A DNA stretch of 64,000 bases, taken from NCBI RefSeq assembly GCF_041146795.1, contig NC_135187.1, positions 37,923,011 through 37,987,010 of the forward strand, given 5' to 3'. The stretch is from Maylandia zebra. Its lineage: Eukaryota; Chordata; Actinopteri; Cichliformes; Cichlidae. Made by a program: the position numbers and the translations under genes. How positions within the stretch are numbered: the first letter of the stretch is position 1; each line of letters begins with the position of its first letter. The notes beneath the pieces were generated by a model, which saw only the letters and a list, made by a program, of their open reading frames with translations, made no database searches and was not told the origin of the DNA. Positions 12,401 to 22,909 of the stretch are shown in pieces.

Positions 12401-15400
12401 ACCAACACGTATAGCGAGGGTGAAAATATGACTGGATGAGTGCAGCAATGCCATTCTGTAGATCCAAATGTGTTCTGACATGTTAATACTTACTTGGAGT
12501 TGCCCATGCTGTCCAATACCACTTTTCCACCACGACAGGAAGGGTAACGATTGTAAAAAAACTCATAAAGCATCCCATCATCCACATCTGGAGTGAGATC
12601 TCCGACAAACAGAGAATACATCTGCCTACAACAAGAAGAGACAAAGTCAGAGCAGCGCTCCGTGATGGTTCTGTCATTAGGACCGTTCCGGTCACCTTGG
12701 ATAATTCTGCTTGTCCACCTGGACTCACCCGCTTTCCTGTTTTCCAAAGGTCGCTCGGTTTAACTTGAATCTTGTGGGCTATGAGAAAATAAAGTCCAAT
12801 CAATCAACAAATGAATAAAATCTCTGAAATGATAAACAAACAAAAGATAAGGCTGTTGTTAGCAACTGCTGTTCTCCATACCGGGTTGGCTCCCGGTAAA
12901 GGTTTTCCATTGATTTTGCGGAGACACCTCTCGGCTGTGGCCTCGTCTGTCATCTCCACAAAACAGTAACCCAGAGCACCCCTGGGGGACGACACACTAT
13001 TTAACGTCATTATAGAATAACTGCAAATAAGAATACTGCATGTGAATTCAGCTCTTACCCTGTCATCTTGTTGCGGATGATCCTGACATTAACCACCTGC
13101 TCGCCCATGGTGGAAAAAGCTCTGGTGATGAACTTCTCATCCATGTAGGTCTCCAGCTGCAGAGCAGCAAAAACAGTTAGCTATGTGATCACTGTAGTGA
13201 TTACTGTTAGGAACGAGTCGGGCTTCAGCTAAATGTTTCTAACAAGAGAGGGAAGATAAATCTCCTTTGGTCCACAGAACTGCACAGTGAGAAATAAAAT
13301 GTGAAATTCCCCCTTTTCTAATGAATCTGTCACAAATCTGGGCTCAAATAATGCTGGTCTAGTTAAAGTGCGACTTATCACAGCTGTGCCACTCCTATCA
13401 AACTGAGGGTACAGTTTGCACAGGCTCACCTAAACTGGACAATTGGAAATATGCTGCCTGGTCTGACAAGTCTCGAGCTCTGCTGCAACATTTGGGGGAC
13501 AGGGTCCCAGGTTTAGATTTTTAAATACATAGTGAGATTGAAAAGATGCAAAAATATACACGTTCCAATCATTTGCTGGTGATTTTACCAAGATATGCTA
13601 ACTACAACCATTTCTAGGTTATACATTACACGACACATTTTTCAAATATTGTTGAGTCTTATGCATCACATCTTATATAAGTGAGATGGATCTTAGTTTC
13701 CCTTTGAGCGATTTGCCTCTTAACATAACAATTAAAGTGATTTTAAAAGTTTGCATTTTGTGTGTCACAGGACATGCTATGGATGATGCCCGCATTACCC
13801 GGTTATTTCTCTGTGTAAGAAAGTCGTCAGCAGCTTCTCCTACAGCTGGAGGAAGAGAAGAGAGCTGGCTGAAGTGCAAATACAGCTGGGTCTTCCAAGT
13901 CACCAGCTACTCACAGAGGCAACAGCTCGCTGGGGATCAAGGCTTCTCGTGATAGAGAGAGTTCTGGAGCAGGAAAGAGCACTTTCTAAAGTTCTCTGTC
14001 GACATGAAAACCAGACCTCTAGTCCCTACTTGGCAGGACATAGAGGTCCTGGAGGCAGTTCAGAAAGCTCTCAAACCCTGTCAGGACTTCACTGATGCAC
14101 TTTCAGGAGAGAAGTATGTGACCCTGTCCTGTGCTACACCTGTTTAACACTAGTCTCCTGGCACCTGGAGAGGTGACCTGTTGGACATGGCTTCTTTTGT
14201 GGATCCACGGTTCAGGGCGAAATACATCCCTAGTGAGAAAATTAATGCACTAAAACATAAACTCGTCTTGGAGGCAGAGTCTCTGCTCAGCTATCAGGGC
14301 ACGTGTTTGTCTGAGCTGCCTGATCCAGCCGTGCCTGAGTCTGCAGACCAAGAAGAAGCAGCAGTGGGTGACACAGCTAAAAAGAGATCACTGGCAAGCT
14401 TCTCCCAGCACAGCACAGCCACCAACACTGGTTTCACAAGGAGGGAGGCAATCGAAAATGAATTTTCTAGCTACCTGTTGTCAGTTTGTGTAGAGTGATG
14501 CTGACCCTCTCAAATGGTGGAAGGAACATGAAGTTGCCTTTCCAGCACTGAGCCTCCTGGCCGAGAAATACCTTTGTGTGCCAGCTACCAGCTCCCCTTC
14601 TGAAAGGACTTTTAGTTGCAGTGGAAACATGGTAACCTGCCACAGGGCATCCTTGAAGCCTGATACTGTTGACAGATTAGTTTTCCTGGCACAAAATCTG
14701 GAAGCTGTACAGTAGCTGGCCTTGCCAATTGTTTGTGTTCTTTCTATATTGTTATTGTCATTGGAGATTTGCACAAAGACCCACTGAGCAAAGGATGTAA
14801 TTTTGTTCATTTCATTCAATCTGTTTACATGTTTGGTTTTTTGCACAAAGTACCAGATGATTGTTCAGGAATACACACAAGGAAGCAAAACTTTACTTCA
14901 GTGTAAGCCACTTCCAAAGGCCAAGTTGCCTTTGTCACTTTTGCTCTGCATCTTTTTAGTTTACATTTAGTTTACAATTGTGAGCTTTTTGTTATACATG
15001 AAAAAAAAAATTTTTACATTTTATTTATGGAGCATTATTAAATAATAAACGTTGACAATTTATTTTTGACTAATTTTTCATGTACATCTGCAGTTGTATG
15101 TTAATAAAAGTGCCTGTGTGACATCTGGGACAAGCAGCTTTGACTAAGAACTCTGTTTGTTCTTACTTTATGGGATTAAAGAAAAATAATCAAGATATAT
15201 ACTGTTTATCGCCACCCAGCTAAAAAATATCGAGATATGAATTTTGGTCCATATCGCCCAGTCCTATTGGTGCTGTATAAATAAAACAGAATTGAAATTG
15301 CTTGCATTAATAAATAGACTGTAGTCAGCAGGATCTGTGACACTGTTAAACACAAAATAAAGAAATTTGCTGTTTTGTACCCACAGCATCATTACCAACC

Positions 15401-16004
15401 GAGTCCACTTTATAGAGCTGTTATACTTGTTGCTGCCCTCTTGGCCAGATCGATCTCGGACAAAAACAAACATTTTTATTGTCATTGAGACTCTTGAGCT
15501 GCATTAAGGATATAAAGTGACTTGAGATCATTCATGAGAGATTTGTCTGACATATTACCAGCAATATATTAACAACAAAGACTGGAAATCGCTTTTAGTG
15601 CAACACTGGTATCAGCCAGCGAGTTGCAGGAGTTTGTTGCAGTAGGTCTGATAAGGAAAAGTCACTGTTATGGGTAAAGACCGGTTAAAACCGTGTCCTG
15701 GGTTTATCCGCGGCTAAGCTGCGGAACGCGGATGTATGCTAAATGTATGCTACACGAGAAAGCGTGTTTTGGTCTGTCCACGGTTGGTGTTGGCCCCTGA
15801 CTGCCACATTAAACACAAAGTAACCGTCTTACAGGAACTCCGTACAAAGTTTTGTGCGGCAACGCAACATTACATGAAGTCAAGTTACGTTCATTTGGCG
15901 TGTGCGGCTCGTTTACAGCTAGCTAACACTCACGGTCAGACCAAACAAGTTACCGCGACAACAAGCTGGAAGCAACTCACGTTTCCCATCCATAGCGTAC
16001 TCAT
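6471..16004 (-). CDS. trnau1ap: tRNA selenocysteine 1-associated protein 1 (SECp43), 9 coding exons
   Basis: Coding exons, 5' to 3' on the minus strand: 15981-16004, 13059-13156, 12882-12981, 12729-12778, 12494-12625, 11145-11261, 10833-11031, 10708-10744, 6471-6625. All junctions are GT-AG with matching phases, giving 303 codons (human about 287). It starts [11 protein letters not shown]1 has RNP2 LWMGNL (4-9) and RNP1 GYCFVEMT (45-52). RRM2 has LFVGDL (96-101) and GCGFVQFP (136-143). A Tyr/Gln-rich segment covers about 174-240, and the acidic tail contains [15 protein letters not shown] near 270-285, a SECp43 signature. The family binds selenocysteine tRNA complexes and supports its 2'-O-methylation and UGA recoding, shuttling between nucleus and cytoplasm. 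The 4.1-kb last intron is full of mobile elements, as is intron 1. Exon 1 lies 216 bases from the divergent THAP relic. Confidence 0.96.
6985..7149. mobile_element. Penelope-like terminal fragment
   Basis: The string ACGAAACGTTTCTTCCGCTG near 6991 matches the terminal sequence of the two Penelope-like copies in this window. The text after it is not recognised. The fragment is then interrupted by the LTR at 7150. Confidence 0.45.
7150..7779 (-). mobile_element. Solo LTR of a retrovirus-like or LTR element
   Basis: 630 bases with TG...CA ends (tgtcatgatt ... ctgatcaca), flanked by the 4-base direct repeat CCAG (7146-7149 and 7780-7783). On the minus strand it carries a TATATAA-type box near 7303-7309 followed about 90 bases on by AATAAA near 7210, the order expected inside an LTR. 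No internal region or second LTR is present, so it is a recombined solo LTR. The family was not assigned. Confidence 0.75.
7859..8494. mobile_element. hAT-type MITE, 636 bp
   Basis: Ends TAGGGCTGTTCGATAT and, read inward from the right, TAGGGCTGTGCGATAT (15 of 16 matching). It is flanked by 8-base duplications tcaggagt / ccaggagt with one mismatch. Eight-base duplications and this terminal sequence are typical of fish hAT elements. There is no transposase. It sits inside a Penelope-like copy. Confidence 0.88.
8682..9108. mobile_element. hAT-type MITE, 427 bp
   Basis: Flanked by an exact 8-base duplication ctcgtcag (8674-8681 and 9109-9116). The right end reads GATATCGCCCAGCCCTA and the left end CGGGGCAGAGCGACATG, a weaker inverted match. 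It belongs to the same broad hAT group as the neighbour at 7859 but not to the same family internally. No coding potential is seen. Confidence 0.82.
9437..10516 (+). mobile_element. L2-clade LINE, 3' part
   Basis: The reverse-transcriptase C-terminus reads [20 protein letters not shown], then [20 protein letters not shown] and [15 protein letters not shown], typical of the L2/CR1 group. The frame then changes near 9805 and runs on through LLLTYK and [13 protein letters not shown]-like text. It ends in GCGCTATATAAATAAAATTG plus short TTGAA units. A 5'-truncated copy, inserted in the Penelope-like element, nearly identical to the copy at 62.3-63.1 kb. Confidence 0.88.
11785..12415 (+). mobile_element. 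LINE endonuclease-domain fragment
   Basis: It lies in a trnau1ap intron, opposite strand. The translation [24 protein letters not shown] followed in another frame by [11 protein letters not shown] is the APE endonuclease region of a fish non-LTR retrotransposon (GDFNAH motif). Frame changes occur near 12120 and 12230. Both ends are truncated and the clade is not settled by eye. Confidence 0.75.
13157..13759. other. Intron 1 of trnau1ap, unique part
   Basis: Intron sequence between exon 2 and the hAT relic. No repeat or conserved element recognised. Confidence 0.5.
13760..15258 (+). mobile_element. hAT (ZBED-type) transposase relic in trnau1ap intron 1
   Basis: Three blocks of a hAT transposase remain: [28 protein letters not shown]-like text near 13900-13980, [11 protein letters not shown] near 14195, and the C-terminal dimerisation block with [25 protein letters not shown] and SERTFS near 14510-14715. 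Frames shift several times between them. The right end at 15240-15258, CATATCGCCCAGTCCTA, is the inverse of the TAGGGCTGGGCGATAT type end. No left end is found, so the copy is 5'-truncated. Confidence 0.82.
15259..15310 (+). repeat. Short LINE-tail-like sequence
   Basis: TTGGTGCTGTATAAATAAAACAGAATTGAA directly follows the hAT end and resembles the 3' tail of the L2-like LINEs here. Too short for a firm call. Confidence 0.4.
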
Positions 16005-16220
16005 GGCGCTGCCGCGGTGAAGATCCGACCACGAATACGGTTTACGGTCCAACTGCTAAACTACACCGAAGCTTCCTGTACGCTTTAGCCTAACGCGGAC
16101 CACGCGCCACCGCTAGGTCCTACGTCACTCAAAAGGGCTTTGGAGCGTGATGTCACGGGAGGGGGCGTGGCTGCCGAGGCGCCATTTTAGCAGGCCAAAC
16201 AAAGGAGCGAAAGCACACGG
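16005..16220. promoter_or_regulatory. Divergent GC-rich promoter between trnau1ap and THAP relic
   Basis: 216 bases separate the trnau1ap start codon from the first THAP Met. The stretch is GC-rich with several CpG, contains CTACGTCAC and GATGTCACG (CREB/ATF half-site-like) and a gggggcgtgg GC box, and lacks a TATA box. This fits a bidirectional housekeeping promoter; inference only. Confidence 0.5.
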
Positions 16221-18132
16221 ATGGCATCAGCAATGGTTCGCACTTGCTGTGTTGTCGGTTGTAATGATCGCACGATCGTGAAGGTAATAAGCTGGAAATG
16301 GGCTGTTTTTATTCTTTCCCCACCTGGAAGCATCGTGAGGCAGCTCGTGTATCCATGTTACCAAAAGAAGCGCCTGGATAGCAGCTGTGAGACGAGCTCC
16401 ACAGACATCTGTTGGTGCTCCAGACATTTTCATTCAGGTAAGATCTGAATAAGTTCATATCACTCTTTGTAGCCTATTAGTGTTATTTTCAATGCGCTCT
16501 GAGCTCATACCAAATTAGAACAAACATCCTACTGAGTGATTTTGTAGATTTATGTTCTGTTTATAGAGTTGCTATTTGTTTTTCATTATTGCAGCAAACC
16601 AGTGGCGTGTCCAGCGGGGTGGCCTGGGGGGGCACAGGCCACCCCCCCAACCAGACTGGCCACCCCAGGTGCCACCCCAAAGGCAAAACAATAAAATTCA
16701 ATCAAATATCAAATGTACGATTATGTTTTCACGGTGAAGCTCAGATATCCGAGTGTAAGTGAATGCAGCATCGGCTTCTGCGCTATGTGCATCACGTTAG
16801 CAAAGGTAGGAGAGCCAAGCATGAAAGACGGCACTGCAGGAAACAATTTTTCGGTGAAAGAAAATGAGGACAGAATAAATGTCCCGGTAAGTAATATTAA
16901 GTTTGAGTTTAGTAAACTTCGGTGAAATTAGAATACCAAGGAAAAAATAACACTTAAAATAACACTTAAAAGAATTATTGGAATATTTCAGACAGTATGC
17001 TACTGAGGGCAGCTAACATAAGAGTTATGAGTTATAAGATATAATCTAAGTCGTAACATTGCTGTATGGAGCTGCAGATTTGGTTGCAGGTTAACATAGC
17101 TGGACTGGCCATCGGGCTTATTTGACTTATTTTTTATTTATTTTGTAATGGCATGAACAGTGAGAGGTGGTGGATTGGCCAGATGCAGGTCGATGTGTAG
17201 AAATAACTCCGTTGTTTGGTGGTGGCTATGACGGGGCTTCCACAGAGGCAACAGGTGGATGAGGGAAGGGGAGGCAGGAGGAGAGCCCCGAGGCAGCCGC
17301 CAGTCCGAGTGTCAGGTGAACTGAACTTCAGGTAAGAAGTTATGACCTGCAGTCTATCTGGGTCAGATACAAACCAAGTTTAGGTGGAGTTTATTTTCGT
17401 TGTGCTGACTTTTTACCCTCAGTTGCAATAACTCGTACTGCGTTCTAGCCAGCTTGATGGAGTTTTTATACAGTACAGCTGGGTGGGTGCTATGATGTTA
17501 CTGATAGTGAACTTTATTTTATTCATAAGGTTAGTAGAGTTGCCAACGGCTCCTTAAAAAAATGGAATGGTCCGTCATTCAGAGAAAATATTACACGTTT
17601 CGTATTGAGCTGAGAAGAGACGCAGTTTGTCCCGGACTTTAGCTAGAATGGAAAAAGACACAAAGCTGGATTTATTCTGTCGTTATGCTGCACAGCTGCC
17701 TCTTCTCTCATTCTCTCCCCCTCCCTCTCCTGTTTCTACTTCAATCATGAAACTGATCAATGATCAGCTGATCGGCTCTCTTGTTTGTTTATCGCCCACT
17801 TTGCGCCAGAAAGAGGAAACCAGGAGATGTCGCGCAGCAGCACGTTTAAGCTTGATCAGCTGTTAGAATTTATTTAATATTAATTTCTAGTATCAGCTGA
17901 TGTTTGCTGGAGCCACAGCTGTAAAGCTGCTGGTCATGATGTCGGTTTGGATATGTGGTGAGAGGGAAACATGAAGATGAAACCAGGAGATGTCCTTACT
18001 GGATCATCAGAGCTGTGATGGAGAAACAGGTTTACCTTTTAGGTGACATGAATGAGTTGAAGTTATGAACTGTTTCTGAGAGACAAATAACACCAGGATC
18101 CTTTTCTAAGTAGCTGACAGCTGGTAACTGTG

Positions 18133-18435
18133 CAGGGGCAGATCTAGCACAGCTTTTGCCAGGGGGGCAGGTAGGGCATTAACAGGGAGAGGGGGGCACA
18201 AAGAAATACTTTTCTTTCTTATTCTCATTTAAAATGTCTCGCTTTTATTAAATAATTATCTAAATCTTACAACCAAAGTTTTTATCTGACGTAAAATGTA
18301 TAGAAATCATACATATACCAACAAGACTATACATCACTGTCACAACAGCATTTGTTTTCATTCAAAGGCTTTATGGCTTTAATACCTGGGGGGCCGGTCT
18401 GTAGTCAAAATGCCCGATTTTCTGTCCCAGTCCAG
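18133..18435. mobile_element. Nested hAT-like insert (CAGGGGCAGATCTAGC type)
   Basis: It begins CAGGGGCAGATCTAGCACAG and continues as a sequence also found at 35306-35480 in the sacm1l intron. A possible right end is CCAGTCCAGCCCTG near 18435. The boundaries are weak; the match between the two loci is clear. Confidence 0.5.
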
Positions 18436-18854
18436 CCCTGCAGGTTATACTGGCAGTGTCACCGTGTCAGCTGACTGTATTTCATCATCAGCCAGTGCTG
18501 TTCTTTATCAATATTACCAAAGTTTACCATAAGGCAGCACAGAAAGTATTTACTTGCTTTCAGGTTTTATTCAAATATTAGTCTTTTCAGTTGTTTCTCC
18601 ACTTTTTTCCTGTTTCAAAATCAAACACCAGTTTGTGAGAAGATTATCTTCTTTTTTTAACAGGCAGATAAAGTTTAGCATTGGAACTGGATAATTTGTC
18701 AATTGTTTGTTACAAATGTTCGTATTTTAATATTCAAAAATGTTTTTGCCCAAAACATATGTGCACTACATGTCAATAAAAATACTATGCAAATATGGAT
18801 GTCCTTGACTGCTGAATAAACACTGACTGATTGTATCTCTTGTACTTTATCAAC

Positions 18855-19067
18855 GCAGTATCTAAAAACTTTGCACCGTAGTGGTTAAAATCTCATTCTA
18901 ATAAGAGTTAAAAGCACATTCGGTTATTAGGTTTACAGGGTTATTGAATTATGGTTAACGGTTGGTAGAATTGTTTTTAACATTATCTGCCAATTACATC
19001 TGCCACCCCTCTCCAAATCTGTGCCCCTACCTGGCCCCCCCAACAGAAATTTTCTAGACACGCCACT
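18855..19067 (+). repeat. 215-bp direct repeat, copy 1 (hAT right end)
   Basis: Nearly identical to 20467-20683, with about five differences by eye. Both end in ATTTTCTAGACACGCCACTG. Copy 1 marks an internal former right end of the hAT element. Confidence 0.9.
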
Positions 19068-20466
19068 GAGACTGATGCGACACAACCAGTAAGTAGGTGT
19101 ACAGCGTACACTGTAGTGTGTAGCACACAGGAGTATTGGTTTATTACGTACACGTTGGTAAGCTGTCTTGTTGCAACTGACGAACTGAAATGAACGAGCG
19201 TGCTGTGTGTGCAACAGCGCGACAAACATTACCTGTCCTTTTATTAACTGCACAAGTAGTGCTGGTCACAGCTGCTGGCTACCTGTGTAAGGCTGTCATG
19301 GGTCTGTAGCTCTGTCACCGTTTTAGGGAACATATTTAGTTTTAAAGTATTTAGAATATATTTAGTTTTAAAGTAAGTTTCCGGGCTTTTCCTGCCTTTC
19401 TGGAGGGATTATATTTCACTAAAAAACGATCTAATATGCATGTCCACATAATTATGCATTATTATAATTATAATATATTAAAAAACACACGCTGTATTTT
19501 AAAGAACATACATTAAGAAGCAGATTATATTAGATTTATATTTTAAATAAGACAAAATTTAGATTTTACAGCAGTAAAATGATTGTATCAGTTTAAAAAT
19601 GTAATAAGCTTTGCCCTGCACAGAGTGGACAGTGAAACAAATGGAATCATCATAAATGCATTATTTCATATTTATTACTTCCCCCTCCTCATTGCTTTAT
19701 TATTGTAGCTCTAGTAATAAATAATAATGTAAGGATGCCCATAGTATATACAGTATTCTGAAGAAGGTCTAAAATGTCACTGTGTGTGCATGTGTGTGTT
19801 TTATTTAGATGGATTTTTTAAAAAAAATATTACTCATGATATAACATTGTGCAGACATGCCTGGTAAGGACATGAGGAGGAAACAGTAGGAGCTGTGTGA
19901 GGCTACTAAAGGCAGGGCTATAACATTTTCCTGTCATCATTTTATTTTAGATTAAGTGCAGGAGTTGTTAGGTGTGGATAATTAGATTATACTTTATTGC
20001 AATAGCAAGTTGTGCCTTGTTCTCAGATAGACAGCAAGTGGAGAGTGATATATGAAATGATGGGAAGGAAGGAAGAAGAGAAGCAAAGAGTGATTCACAG
20101 GCAGAGCCGAGTTTATTTCTCACAGTTTGTTGTTGCCTTATGGTTCCAAGCGCTGTCACCAATCTTTGCATTTTGTTATTATCTCATGACACTTGTTTAA
20201 TCAGCTACCATCTCTCCTGTGGACTTTTTAATGTCTACAGTCTCAGATCAACACAGCCCCGCCCTCCAGCACTATCAGCAGCAGGAGCAGCAGAAACCCC
20301 TCAACAGCAACATTGTACCCATCAGGTAAAGCATCGGCTACGTTTGCTTTGCCTTGTTGCCCATATTAGATTCTTGATGAATGTGTGTTGTTGTTATTCA
20401 GCCTGGCTCAATGTGCCCCTTTTTAACTTTGAGCACCCGCCCCTTTAAACCTCTCTGCACAGCCCT

Positions 20467-20683
20467 GACGCAGTATCTAAAAACTTTGCACCGTAGTGGT
20501 TAAAATCTCATTCTAATAAGAGTTAAAAGCGCATTCGGTTATTAGGTTTATAGGGTTATTGAATTATGGTTAACGGTTGGTAGAATTGTTTTTAACATTA
20601 TGTGCCAATTACATCTGCCACCCTTCTCCAAATCTGTGCCCCTACCTGGCCCCCCCAACAAAAATTTTCTAGACACGCCACTG
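20467..20683 (+). repeat. 215-bp direct repeat, copy 2 (hAT right end in use)
   Basis: Partner of 18855-19067. This copy forms the actual right terminus next to the target duplication. Confidence 0.9.
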
Positions 20684-21694
20684 CAGCAAACCAGCCTATG
20701 AAATGGATGAAACACCCTGACTGGGTTCCAGCGCTACACAAGGGACCTGCTTCAAACAAACCACCATGCCAATCAGATTACTTCTTCCATGTGAGGCTGA
20801 AGAGGGGACCCTCCTGGATAAGATGGTGAAGGTTTGCTGCGTTTTGGTGAACATGTGCCCCAGTGTGGCAGTAAAACCAGGGAAAAGAAACTTGCTCTTG
20901 TTAAGAACTCTTAAAAGTCTTGTGCTGTTTATGTAGTGACAGTAAATTACAGAACGCTATAGTGGGTGATATTATTTAAATGCTGTCGTGATTTTATGTG
21001 AACGTTTTGTCATTTGTAAACTACACATGACATGGATTCTACATTGTTACTGATGTGATGTTCTACAAAGTGCTTTTAATCTTTTTTTAAAAGGCAAACA
21101 TGTATTTCTTTATTCAACTTTTGAACAGTGGTACTTAGTAAGTACACATTCAGCAAATCCAAATTACTTACATGGCAGTGCACTTCAGGCACAAATGTAG
21201 ACCCCTAAATACAACATTATGGGTCATTCAGAACAGAACTATGCTTGGAGAAATATTTTCCCATCAGTTGATCCAACTCCTCCACAGTAGCAGGTGGAAT
21301 TTTTCTTTTTTGAGGACGGCTCCTTTTACCTGTCAATATGGATGGTCTGTTTATGTTTTGATCGAGAGCCTTTTTTTGGGCAGCTGAAGAGGAGAAGTCT
21401 ATCTTACAGCCAACCACTGGCTGTATCTTGGTCATATTACCCAGCAAAACCCAGTATGCAGGTTCATCTGTAACAGTCCTTGTGCCAAGGATCAACACTG
21501 CTGCTTCTACTTTAAACAGAAGAGCAGCGACATGGCTGCAGGTCTCCACGACTCCGGCCATACAGGTGCAGTGGCCGGCTCAACCTTCCCTGTGATGCTC
21601 ACAGTGACCCATGGCTGCAATGCTGGTTCATTCAGTCTTTGAGAGTGCAGCACCTGAAACACACACCAAGTTCATAAATGTGTTTGATCTACTT

Positions 21695-22147
21695 TGTTAC
21701 GGCCCTAGCAGGGCCTCCTCCTGAACGGCCTCCCTCCTATGTGCCTGTGTGGGCGTGTCCCACTACCCCTTCTGCCTGAGGTGCCACCTTTCCCTTTTGT
21801 GCAGCTGACTCTCATCAGTAATTAAAAGTATTTAAGCCCAGGGAAAGGTGAGCTCTGGGCGGGAGTGCCAGTAGTGTGTTTTCAGCTAGTGCGCGGTGTT
21901 TGGTGGTTTTCAGCTGGTGAGCTGCTTTTTCTTTTTGGCTTATGTTTTACTTTATTGATTGACCAACGCCTGAGTTTTGTTTGTTGTTTTTCAAAAATGG
22001 TGATAGCGGCTTGTCCGTCTCTTTTAGTTGAATTACTTCAATAAAACTGTTTTATTTAACTGTTTTGCCTCCTTGATTCCTTTTTCTGACCCGGTCACTT
22101 TTGTTACTTCCCCCTCATCGCCTAGACCCACCCAGGGGAACGTAACA
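21695..22147 (+). repeat. Left LTR
   Basis: Starts TGTTACGGCCCTAGCAGG and ends GGGGAACGTAACA, with TG...CA ends inside short inverted repeats (tgttacg/cgtaaca). It contains a GTATTTAAGC TATA-like box and AATAAA (CAATAAAACTG) downstream of it. Confidence 0.92.
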
Positions 22148-22149
22148 AG

Positions 22150-22167
22150 TGGGGGCTCGTCCGGGAT
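22150..22167 (+). promoter_or_regulatory. Primer-binding site, tRNA-Pro type
   Basis: TGGGGGCTCGTCCGGGAT, two bases after the left LTR. It is the same 18-base sequence used by tRNA-Pro primed gammaretroviruses. Confidence 0.85.
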
Positions 22168-22404
22168 AATTGAAAAGGGAGGTCTGTGTTGGATTTGGTT
22201 TTTTTTTTGATTATCTCGCTTTGGCGCCTTTTAGAGTTTCACCTTCCCAGTTTAGTTAGGTGAGTGTCCAGCTGAGCTTTGTTTTAAGTTCTTCCTTTGG
22301 GCACTCTTTTGTTGTTTTGCCTTTTTTATTTTCGGAGTAATCCTGGGCGGGGATTAGTTCCCTGTTGGGGGTAGGCAATTCAGGGCCCCGGTCGCTGATG
22401 CCAC

Positions 22405-22742
22405 TGTTTTGCACATGTCTCAACTCTGTATATTTTATTTTATATATTTTATTTATTGTTTACTCTATTTAATTTGTAAAATATGTGTGTACACACACAC
22501 ACACACACACACACGTAGAAAAATATTTAGTATACACATCCAGAAATGCATATACTATTATATATTGTACATATATTTATTAGTTTCAGATGTAGCCATT
22601 CTTGTATTTTGCTTGTTTACATTATTGTATTTTGCACAACTCTGTTGCTTGTGAAGCTCGCACACAAGAATTTCACTCACATGTGCTGTACCAATGTACC
22701 TGCACATGTGATGTGACAATAAAAGTGATTTGATTTGATTTG
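22405..22742 (+). mobile_element. Nested repeat with (AC)n and TTTGA tail in the LTR element leader
   Basis: An AT-rich segment with an (AC) run ends GTGACAATAAAAGTGATTTGATTTGATTTG, a 3' tail seen on teleost non-LTR elements. It interrupts the leader between primer site and gag frame. The left edge is uncertain and the family unassigned. Confidence 0.55.
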
Positions 22743-22909
22743 AAGTTCTGCCTTTCAAGTTGCCTCGAGCCCAGCACGCTCCAGAAGATAGGTAGGCAAG
22801 TTTGTTGTGCTCAGGAACTGGGTAGGTTGTGTGTGTGTGTGTGTGTAGCAGAAGGTAAGTTGGTCAAGAAGAATAAGTTGTTCGGTTACCATTAATTGTT
22901 GGCTAGCTT

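Larger units (their letters stand above)
16600..20683. mobile_element. hAT-type element, 4.1 kb, non-coding
   Basis: Ends CAGTGGCGTGTCCAG and CTAGACACGCCACTG are inverted copies (14 of 15), and the flanks carry the exact 8-base duplication cagcaaac (16592-16599 and 20684-20691). No transposase is found inside, so it is non-autonomous or composite. Its last about 215 bases also occur internally at 18855-19067, ending in the same terminal sequence. The duplication site includes the AG of a splice acceptor. Confidence 0.88.
16221..20830 (+). pseudogene. THAP zinc-finger gene relic, two exons
   Basis: Exon 1 (16221-16437) starts MASAMVRTCCVVGCNDR, the C-x4-C start of a THAP domain, and ends CSRHFHSG at a GTAAGA donor, the second half of the C2CH finger. 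The middle reads correctly only in another frame (LEMGCFYSFPTWKHREAARV), so there is a frame change soon after residue 17 and another before CSRHF. Exon 2 (from 20692) continues the family text in mixed frames: KPAYEMDET, then HPDWVPALHKG. A 4.1-kb hAT sits exactly at the exon 2 acceptor. THAP proteins are DNA-binding and often transposase-derived. This copy looks dead. Confidence 0.75.

Noticed and set aside
22409-22654. 81-codon hydrophobic frame
   Set aside because: Produced by an AT-rich and (AC)n repeat inserted in the LTR element leader; not a gene.
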